From Prevotellaceae bacterium (GTDB taxonomy: Bacteria; Bacteroidota; Bacteroidia; Bacteroidales; Bacteroidaceae), in the NCBI GenBank assembly GCA_021204715.1, contig JAJPYW010000051.1, positions 1 through 11,705 on the forward strand: a stretch of DNA of 11,705 bases, written 5' to 3'. A model generated the notes under the pieces. The model had not been told where the DNA came from. It saw nothing but the letters and a program-made list of their open reading frames with translations, and did no database searches. A program made the position numbers and the translations under genes. Each line of letters begins with the position of its first letter. The first letter of the stretch is position 1. Shown here one piece after another: positions 7,113-11,705 of the stretch.

Positions 7113-7346
7113 CTATTTTTCGTCTATTCTTAATTTATAAACTGAAATACACCCGTCAGGGCAGACGATGGCGCAGGAACTGCACCCGTTGCACGTATCA
7201 TCCAACACTTGTAGGGCATATCTATACCCCTTGGCATTCACCTCCTTGGAGAGGGCTATCACGCTGAGCGGGCAGGCCACGGCACACAGGTTGCATCCCT
7301 TGCAACGTTCCGTGTTCACTACGATTGCTCCTTTGAATTTAGCCAT
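7113..7346 (-). CDS. korD: Ferredoxin-like 2x[4Fe-4S] subunit of the oxidoreductase
   Basis: A 77-residue protein with two classic cluster motifs: CKGCNLCAVACP (Cys15, 18, 21, 25) and CNGCSSCAIVCP (Cys52, 55, 58, 62). Eight cysteines in this spacing bind two [4Fe-4S] clusters. This is the delta subunit of four-subunit 2-oxoacid oxidoreductases, which passes electrons between the KorAB core and free ferredoxin. It begins 22 bp after the TPR gene and ends 7 bp before korA. The N-terminal KGAIVVNTERCKGC pattern is characteristic of KorD/VorD-type subunits rather than stand-alone ferredoxins. Confidence 0.93.
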   Translation of the reverse strand: MAKFKGAIVVNTERCKGCNLCAVACPLSVIALSKEVNAKGYRYALQVLDDTCNGCSSCAIVCPDGCISVYKLRIDEK

Positions 7347-7368
7347 AATTATCGCTTCAGTTTATTGA

Positions 7369-7644
7369 TTATTGGTTGTACATCTCCTTGTTGTAGAATT
7401 CGAGGATATCCATCACCGCCCGGTAAGCTTGGAAGGCGGGACTGGCGGGGTTCAAGTCGATGGCGCGGCGGTAATTGTTGAGTGCCTGTTGCCAGTTTCC
7501 CAACTTACGGTAAGCATTCCCGCATAGATAATACGCCTCGTCTTTAAAGGGAAAATCTCCATGCAGCAACTTGCCTATTTCGGTTATTGCCCGCTCCACA
7601 TCCCCTTGGTTGATAAGTTCTTTTATACTATTTAGGCGCATCAT
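7369..7644 (-). CDS. Small TPR protein heading the kor operon
   Basis: From the ATG at 7644-7642 the protein is 91 residues (MMRLNSIKELINQGDVERAI). One clear tetratricopeptide repeat spans about residues 36-69 (EAYYLCGNAYRKLGNWQQAL onward to AIDLNPASP), with a degenerate repeat before it (about 5-30) and a single C-terminal helix. There is no signal peptide, so it is probably cytosolic and binds a protein partner. Longer in-frame starts exist, but they lie within or upstream of the promoter -7 element at 7674-7681 and the predicted transcription start, so the ATG pair at 7644/7641 is preferred. GGAGG lies about 13 bases upstream, a rather long spacing. It is first in the operon, 22 bp before korD. 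A role in assembling or regulating the oxidoreductase is inference. Confidence 0.82.
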   Translation of the reverse strand: MMRLNSIKELINQGDVERAITEIGKLLHGDFPFKDEAYYLCGNAYRKLGNWQQALNNYRRAIDLNPASPAFQAYRAVMDILEFYNKEMYNQ

Positions 7645-7673
7645 CTGTTCCAAAAATCCTCCTTTTCGCATCA

Positions 7674-7681
7674 CAAAGGTA
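7674..7681 (-). promoter_or_regulatory. -7 element of the kor operon promoter
   Basis: TACCTTTG on the minus strand matches the Bacteroidetes -7 consensus TAnnTTTG exactly. The -33 region about 20 bases upstream (AGTT/GTTC near 7700-7705) matches TTTG poorly, so the promoter may need an activator or be of moderate strength. Transcription would begin near 7669, giving a leader of about 25 bases before the TPR start codon. Confidence 0.6.
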
Positions 7682-7743
7682 CTATTGTTTCGGTAACGGT
7701 GAACTCTTTTCCACTTAAAAAACAAGAAGAATTACATCTTTTC

Positions 7744-7774
7744 ACATACGTGCCCCGAATTGCGGCACGTATGT
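7744..7774. promoter_or_regulatory. Perfect 11-bp inverted repeat, candidate operator between kor and nfo
   Basis: ACATACGTGCC (7744-7754) and GGCACGTATGT (7764-7774) are exact inverted copies separated by 9 bases, with centres 20 bp apart, about two helical turns. The site lies between divergent promoters, so no known transcript runs into it and a terminator role is unlikely. Its right edge touches the putative nfo -33 element at 7774-7777, while it sits about 75-105 bp upstream of the kor start. These facts suggest a dimeric regulator site acting mainly on nfo. The regulator is unknown and not encoded visibly in the window. Confidence 0.5.
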
Positions 7775-7805
7775 TTCCACAATTTACGCTTTTTTCGTTT
7801 CTTTG
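7774..7805 (+). promoter_or_regulatory. Putative promoter of nfo
   Basis: TTTC (7774-7777), 20 bases, then TTTCTTTG (7798-7805) resembles the Bacteroidetes consensus TTTG, 19-21 bases, TAnnTTTG with one mismatch in each element. The implied start near 7810 leaves an A-rich leader of about 25 bases before the nfo ATG, common in this phylum. Confidence 0.45.
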
Positions 7806-7834
7806 CAACAAAAACCAATCAAAAAAAGAGCCAG

Positions 7835-8677
7835 ATGAAACGGATAGGAGCACACGTGTCGGCAAGCGGCGGCGTAGAATCGGCACCGCTGAACGCCCAC
7901 TTGATAGGCGCCGATGCCTTCGCCTTGTTTACCAAAAACCAACGCCAATGGATAGCCAAGCCCTTGTCGGGAAAGAGCATAGCGCAGTTCCGCCGGAACT
8001 GCATGGATTACGGGTTCGACGCCCGCTATATCCTTCCCCACGACGGCTACCTCATCAATTTGGGGCATCCCGGAGAGGAGGAGATAGCCAAGAGCCGCGC
8101 CTCGTTCATGGACGAGATGAAGCGGTGCGAAGCGTTGGGGCTGCAACTGCTGAACTTCCATCCCGGCTCCCACTTGGGCAAGATTTCGGTTGAGGCGTGC
8201 TTGGACAGGGTGGCGCAGTCCATCAACATGGCTTTGGAGAAGACGTGTGGCGTTACGGCCGTCATCGAGAACACGGCAGGGCAGGGCAGTAACGTGGGCA
8301 ACGCTTTCTGGCAATTGAAATACATCATAGACCGTGTGGAGGACAAGTCGCGCGTGGGCGTCTGCTTGGACACCTGCCACACCTACAGCGCGGGCTACGA
8401 TATTGTAGGCGCCTACGACAGCGTGTTCCAAGAGTTCGAAGAGACCGTCGGCTTCCGTTACCTGCGCGGCGTCCACTTGAACGACACGAAGAAAGCCTTG
8501 GGCAGCCGGGTAGACCGCCACGAAAGCATCGGCAAGGGGCTTTTGGGCATGGACTTCTTCAAGCGTTTCATGCAAGACAGCCGCTTTGAGGGCATACCCG
8601 TCATCCTCGAAACGCCCGATGAACCGTTATGGGCAGAAGAGATCGAGCTGTTGCGCAGGTTCGAGCAAGAAACGTAA
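7835..8677 (+). CDS. nfo: Endonuclease IV (AP endonuclease)
   Basis: A 280-residue protein beginning [13 protein letters not shown], the usual N-terminus and length of the family; an upstream ATG at 7760 would add 25 residues lying inside the promoter region and is rejected. All nine trinuclear zinc ligand positions of the TIM-barrel enzyme can be placed: His69, His109, Glu145, Asp179, His182, His214, Asp227, His229 and Glu259 (segments [45 protein letters not shown]). It cuts DNA 5' to abasic sites and oxidised 3' ends in base-excision repair in the cytosol. It is the only plus-strand gene, divergent from the kor operon and convergent with tRNA-Cys. No intrinsic terminator of its own is seen in 8678-8765. 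Confidence 0.96.
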   Translation: MKRIGAHVSASGGVESAPLNAHLIGADAFALFTKNQRQWIAKPLSGKSIAQFRRNCMDYGFDARYILPHDGYLINLGHPGEEEIAKSRASFMDEMKRCEALGLQLLNFHPGSHLGKISVEACLDRVAQSINMALEKTCGVTAVIENTAGQGSNVGNAFWQLKYIIDRVEDKSRVGVCLDTCHTYSAGYDIVGAYDSVFQEFEETVGFRYLRGVHLNDTKKALGSRVDRHESIGKGLLGMDFFKRFMQDSRFEGIPVILETPDEPLWAEEIELLRRFEQET

Positions 8678-8765
8678 GGCCGATTCCACATCCTGACCGC
8701 CCGCATGCCGTCAAGCCAGAACCAAAGGTAGTCTGTGCAGCGTGACAAAAAACCACGAGTGCCGC
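8678..8765. other. Convergent intergenic gap between nfo and the tRNA-Cys terminator
   Basis: This 88-bp stretch between the nfo stop and the T-tract of the tRNA terminator holds no credible reading frame, promoter or strong hairpin. Only a weak CGTG/CACG pair around a run of A is seen near 8740-8756. How nfo transcription stops is not visible. Confidence 0.5.
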
Positions 8766-8813
8766 AAAAAAGAAAGCCCCGTGCGGACGACAAGCGTCTT
8801 TTACGAGGCTTTC
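8766..8813 (-). terminator. Intrinsic terminator of tRNA-Cys
   Basis: On the minus strand GAAAGCC (8813-8807) pairs with GGCTTTC (8778-8772) and is followed directly by six T (8771-8766). Three further pairs (positions 8803-8805 with 8780-8782) extend the stem after one mismatch, and a GACG/CGTC hairpin (8786-8798) can form inside. The T-tract is only on the minus-strand side, so it ends the tRNA transcript and not nfo. Confidence 0.75.
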
Positions 8814-8828
8814 CCGGGGGAGGGTGGG

Positions 8829-8900
8829 AGGTACCTGGCGGATTCGAACCGCCGTAAATGGTTTTGCAGACCACTGACTGAACCACTCATCCAAGGTACC
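8829..8900 (-). tRNA. tRNA-Cys (GCA anticodon)
   Basis: The 72-base cloverleaf folds fully on the minus strand. The acceptor stem is GGTACCT paired with AGGTACC and discriminator U. The anticodon arm is GTGGT-CTGCAAA-ACCAT with anticodon GCA, read as cysteine. The T arm is GGCGG-TTCGAAT-CCGCC, the variable loop is 4 bases, and the D arm (GAT/GTC) has a GTGGTTCAG loop. U at the discriminator position is the expected identity element for CysRS. The 3' CCA is not encoded (the genome has CCC after the discriminator). It decodes UGU and UGC. It has its own promoter and terminator, and lies downstream of a very Cys-rich gene. Confidence 0.96.
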
Positions 8901-8904
8901 AATC

Positions 8905-8930
8905 TTCGGGAGGAACACGTTCTCCCCGAA
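8905..8930 (-). other. Hairpin in the tRNA-Cys 5' leader
   Basis: Between the predicted transcription start (about 8936) and the tRNA 5' end (8900), the minus strand can pair TTCGGGG with CTCCCGAA and, further in, GAAC with GTTC. This is an almost continuous stem occupying nearly the whole leader, ending 4 bases before the mature tRNA. It may affect leader removal by RNase P or an endonuclease. The pairing is seen in sequence; the function is inference. Confidence 0.45.
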
Positions 8931-8940
8931 AGTGCGGTGG

Positions 8941-8972
8941 CAAAGATAGGGCAAATTTTTCAAACCACCAAC
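8941..8972 (-). promoter_or_regulatory. Promoter of tRNA-Cys
   Basis: On the minus strand GTTG (8972-8969), 20 bases, then TATCTTTG (8948-8941). The -7 element is a perfect TAnnTTTG, the -33 element matches three of four positions, and the spacing is ideal. The -33 shares a base with the TAG stop (8974-8972) of the upstream Cys-rich gene, so the tRNA is an independent unit packed directly after the feo operon. Predicted start is near 8936. Confidence 0.7.
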
Positions 8973-9283
8973 TATCCGCAACAACATTTATGCTTTTTTC
9001 CCGCCGTCTCGTCATGACAGCGGCTGACAGGCTTTGTACCGGTCTCTGCCGCAGGCTCTTCACAACAGCAGGCTGGCGTTGAAACTGCTTTTTCACCGGG
9101 CTGTCCGTAACGGTTTTCTCTCTTGCCCTCTTTCATTTTGTCGCAGTGGCAACTGCCCGCACAGCAGCCGCAGGCGCCGCGGCCTTCTTTGGAGGCGCGG
9201 AAGGTGGCGTAGAGACGCTTGCCTATGCGCACGGCGCACGCCAACAATACCAACGCCACTACCCATTCTTGCCAATGACTCAT
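8972..9283 (-). CDS. FeoB-associated Cys-rich membrane protein, extended tail
   Basis: The 103-residue protein starts at the ATG at 9283-9281 that overlaps the feoB stop (ATGA). A GGAGG lies nine bases upstream inside feoB, so translational coupling is likely. MSHWQEWVVALVLLACAVRI is a single N-terminal membrane helix followed by a basic segment (GKRLYATFR) and a Cys-rich tail. This is the architecture of the FeoB-associated Cys-rich family, thought to assist ferrous iron uptake. Members are usually much shorter. Here the tail carries 12 cysteines: a C-x-CC-x3-C-x-C cluster (38, 40, 41, 45, 47), a CCC (72-74), Cys89 and a terminal CCC (100-102), plus several His. Metal binding is inferred. 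Upstream in-frame starts would extend it into feoB and are unlikely. Confidence 0.85.
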   Translation of the reverse strand: MSHWQEWVVALVLLACAVRIGKRLYATFRASKEGRGACGCCAGSCHCDKMKEGKRENRYGQPGEKAVSTPACCCEEPAAETGTKPVSRCHDETAGKKHKCCCG

Positions 9284-11705
9284 ACGAACAATCCTCCTAT
9301 TTGATAGAACAGTGCCGATACCACCCATGCCACTACCGTGGTGTAGGCGGCGGCGAAGATGGTCCATTTCCAGCTGCCCGTCTCGCCTTTAATGGCCGCG
9401 ATGGTGGCGATGCAGGGGAAGTAGAGCAGCGTGAAAAGCAGGTAGGCGAAGGCCGTGCGGGGCGTGATGCCGTTCTCTTCCATAGCCTCGCGCAATACTT
9501 GGTATTTCTCTGTCTGACTGAGTTCCTCGTCGCCGTCGGAAGCCACGGCCTCGTCAGAGTCCTCTTCTTCGGCCACGCTGTCGTCGTTGATGTAGAGTAT
9601 GCCGATGGTGGAGGCTACAATCTCTTTGGCGCCCACGCCGGCGATGAGGCTCACGTCGAGCTTCCAGTCAAAGCCTTGGGGGCTGAATATGGGCTCGATG
9701 GCTTTGCCCATGCGTCCTATGTAGCTCTGTTCCTGCTGCTCCTGTTGGTCGAGTTCCTCGTGGTGGGGGAAGTAACCCAACGCCCACACCACGATGCTGG
9801 CTACCAGAATGATGGTACCCATCTTCTTCAAGTACTGCTTGCCTTTCTCCCACGTGTGGCGGAAGATGGCCTTGCGCGTGGGGAAGCGGTAGGGCGGCAA
9901 CTCCATGACGAAGGGTGTGTCGTCGCCCTTGACCAACCATTTGCTGAAGGCCAAGCTCATCAACGCCGCCACAATGAAGCCGCAGATGTACAAGGCGAGC
10001 ATCACAAGCGACTGGTATTTCACGGCGAAGAAGGCGCCCACCATCATCACGTATACCGGCCAGCGTGCCGAACAGCTCATCATGGGCAGGATGAGCATCG
10101 TAACCAAGCGGTTGCGGCGGTTCTCGATGGTGCGGGTGGCCATGACTGCCGGCACGTTGCAGCCGAAGCCCATGATGAAGGGGATGAACGACTTTCCGTG
10201 CAGTCCTATTTTGTGCATCACCTTGTCCATGATGAAGGCCGCGCGCGCCATGTAGCCGCAATCTTCCATGAAAGATATGAACAGGTAGAGAATGAGAATC
10301 TGGGGCAGGAAGCCTATGACGGCGCCCACGCCGGCGATGATGCCGTCTACAATCATCGCCTTCAAGATGCCTTCGGGCATATTGGCCTCTAAGAAGTCGC
10401 CTATAGCGCCCACGCCGGCGTCAATCCAGTCCATGGGGTACTGGCCGACGGTGAAGGTAACCCAGAACATCACGAAAAGGAAGATGAAAAAGAGCGGGAA
10501 GCCAAGCACACGGTTCGTCACGAAGGAATCGATGATGCGCGTGGCATGGTTCGTGTCGATGTGGTTGTCTACGAAGGTCTCCCGCATGGCACCGGCGATG
10601 AAGCCGTACTTGGCGTCGGTAATGGCCTGCTCGCTCTCCACTTTCAGCACATTGTGCAGCCGCTGCTCTTCCTCGTCGCGCACGCGCAGTATCTCCTCGC
10701 CGCCCGGCATCTCCTTTATCAACTTCTCCACGTCACGGTCGTTTTCCAACAATTTAATGGAGAGGAAACGCGTGGAGTAATGGGAACGGATGTCCTCGTT
10801 TTTTCTCACCATGCGTTTCACCTCCTCGATGCTGCGTTCTATTTCCGCTCCGTGGCTGATGTGGATGTGACGGAAGCCTACGGCTTGTTCTCCTTCTTCG
10901 TACATCCTGATGATGGTATGGAACAGCTCGTCGATGCCTTTTCCCTTGTGTCCCACGGTGGGGATAACAGGAGCGCCCAAGAGCTTGCCAAGCTGCTTGT
11001 GGTCCAACTTGTTGCCGCTCTGCTCCAACTCGTCGTACATGTTCAAGGCGATGACCATGCGCACGTTCATGTCGATGAGTTGGGTGGTGAGGTAGAGGTT
11101 GCGCTCCAAGTTGGAGGCGTCTACCACGTTGATGATGATGTCGGGCGTCTTGTCGATGATGTGGTGGCGCACATAGACTTCTTCGGGCGAATAGGCCGAA
11201 AGAGAGTAGGTGCCCGGCAGGTCGATGAGGCGGAAGTGGTATCCTTCGTAATCGAACCAGCCGTCTTTGGCGTCGACCGTCACCCCGCCGTAATTGCCCA
11301 CGCGCTCGTGGGCGCCCGAAGCTACGTTGAAAAGGGAGGTTTTCCCACAATTGGGGTTCCCTACCAGCGCCACGTTGATGGTGCGCCGCCGGCTCAACGC
11401 CATGCGTTCCAAATCATCGTCGTCTGTCCGCGTGTCCTCGCCGATGCCCCGTTCGACATCGGGATTCAGGGAGAGCTCGGAAACATCCAGCTTCCCGGCC
11501 TCCTGCTCGCTCAAGATTTCAATCATGCCCGCTTCCTGCCTCCTTAAAGAGATTTCATACCCCATCACCTTGTACTTGATGGGGTCCTTCAAGGGGGCGT
11601 TCAGCAACACCTCCACTACCTTTCCTTTAATAAATCCCATTTCCACAATACGCTTGCGGAAACCTCCGTGTCCCAATACTTTGATTATGACACCTTTTTC
11701 TCCGG
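9280..11705 (-). CDS. feoAB: Fused FeoA-FeoB ferrous iron transporter (5' end outside window)
   Basis: The frame is open to the right edge; 807 residues are visible, beginning GEKGVIIKVLGHGGFRKRIV. The first 70 or so residues are an SH3-like FeoA domain (GHGGFRKRI, APLKDPIKY, GYEISLRR) whose first residues are missing. After a short acidic linker comes the FeoB GTPase: G1 GNPNCGKTS (about 115-123), G3 DLPG (161-164) and G4 NMYD (221-224). A helical dissociation-inhibitor domain follows, then the membrane domain with gate motifs GFGCNVPA (512-519) and SCSARWPVY (543-551) and a conserved AGVGAKEIVAST segment. Near the end are an acidic insert (about 707-731) and the closing YFPCIATIAAIKGETGSWKW. 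It imports Fe2+ across the inner membrane. FeoAB fusions are known in Bacteroides and Porphyromonas. An apparent internal start at 11676 (TTG) is not the real start. Confidence 0.96.
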   Translation of the reverse strand, partial: GEKGVIIKVLGHGGFRKRIVEMGFIKGKVVEVLLNAPLKDPIKYKVMGYEISLRRQEAGMIEILSEQEAGKLDVSELSLNPDVERGIGEDTRTDDDDLERMALSRRRTINVALVGNPNCGKTSLFNVASGAHERVGNYGGVTVDAKDGWFDYEGYHFRLIDLPGTYSLSAYSPEEVYVRHHIIDKTPDIIINVVDASNLERNLYLTTQLIDMNVRMVIALNMYDELEQSGNKLDHKQLGKLLGAPVIPTVGHKGKGIDELFHTIIRMYEEGEQAVGFRHIHISHGAEIERSIEEVKRMVRKNEDIRSHYSTRFLSIKLLENDRDVEKLIKEMPGGEEILRVRDEEEQRLHNVLKVESEQAITDAKYGFIAGAMRETFVDNHIDTNHATRIIDSFVTNRVLGFPLFFIFLFVMFWVTFTVGQYPMDWIDAGVGAIGDFLEANMPEGILKAMIVDGIIAGVGAVIGFLPQILILYLFISFMEDCGYMARAAFIMDKVMHKIGLHGKSFIPFIMGFGCNVPAVMATRTIENRRNRLVTMLILPMMSCSARWPVYVMMVGAFFAVKYQSLVMLALYICGFIVAALMSLAFSKWLVKGDDTPFVMELPPYRFPTRKAIFRHTWEKGKQYLKKMGTIILVASIVVWALGYFPHHEELDQQEQQEQSYIGRMGKAIEPIFSPQGFDWKLDVSLIAGVGAKEIVASTIGILYINDDSVAEEEDSDEAVASDGDEELSQTEKYQVLREAMEENGITPRTAFAYLLFTLLYFPCIATIAAIKGETGSWKWTIFAAAYTTVVAWVVSALFYQIGGLFV

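Noticed and set aside
6098..7267. Plus-strand open frame of 389 codons over korA and korD
   Set aside because: Antisense to frames with unmistakable oxidoreductase and ferredoxin motifs.
7645..7725. Upstream start extending the TPR protein by 27 residues
   Set aside because: The extension runs across the -7 element and predicted transcription start, and its residues show no TPR or signal features.
7744..7774. The 11-bp inverted repeat as a transcription terminator
   Set aside because: Genes on both sides are transcribed away from it and neither arm is followed by a clean T-tract; an operator is more likely.
8772..8813. The tRNA terminator hairpin as a bidirectional terminator for nfo
   Set aside because: On the plus strand the stem is followed by a C/G-rich sequence with no T-run, so intrinsic termination of nfo here is not supported.
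9034..10392. Plus-strand open frame of 452 codons over feoAB
   Set aside because: Shadow of feoAB; no domain, and it would begin inside the Cys-rich gene on the opposite strand.

Overview
This window looks like chromosomal DNA from a member of the order Bacteroidales with a fairly GC-rich genome. The evidence is the gene families (a Porin_10-type putative porin, a class III fructose-1,6-bisphosphatase, a fused FeoA-FeoB iron transporter with a FeoB-associated Cys-rich partner, and a split four-subunit 2-oxoacid:ferredoxin oxidoreductase) and several promoters of the Bacteroides type (TTTG, about 20 bases, TAnnTTTG). No phage, insertion sequence, CRISPR array or secretion-system gene is visible. 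It reads as core metabolic DNA with a few small, poorly described parts.

Layout, right to left along the minus strand, which carries most genes. At the right edge is feoAB (9280-11705, first codons outside the window), followed with an ATGA overlap by a small membrane protein with an unusually Cys-rich tail (8972-9283). Next comes a separately promoted tRNA-Cys (8829-8900) with a hairpin leader and its own intrinsic terminator. The only plus-strand gene, nfo (endonuclease IV, 7835-8677), converges on that tRNA. A 190-bp divergent intergenic region separates nfo from the oxidoreductase operon. It holds a promoter on each side and a perfect 11-bp inverted repeat that looks like an operator.

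The leftward operon from about 7670 to 4424 encodes a small TPR protein, a two-cluster ferredoxin subunit, the alpha subunit, a 57-residue two-helix membrane protein, the TPP-binding beta subunit and the gamma subunit. Together these make a ferredoxin-dependent 2-oxoacid oxidoreductase, probably for 2-oxoglutarate. In anaerobic Bacteroidales such enzymes link the partial TCA cycle and amino-acid metabolism to ferredoxin. Immediately downstream, with its own consensus promoter just after the last kor codon, lies a second leftward cluster: an outer-membrane putative porin (2203-4371), a periplasmic solute-binding-type protein (1350-2180) and the N-terminal two thirds of fructose-1,6-bisphosphatase (1-1322, cut by the window edge).

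The points most worth a second look are the 57-residue membrane protein lodged between the alpha and beta oxidoreductase subunits, the TPR protein heading the same operon, the dyad between the kor and nfo promoters, the apparently leaderless porin mRNA, and the 12-cysteine tail on the FeoB-associated protein next to a tRNA-Cys gene. None is proof of a new system; the kor-operon accessory proteins are the best candidates for undescribed function.
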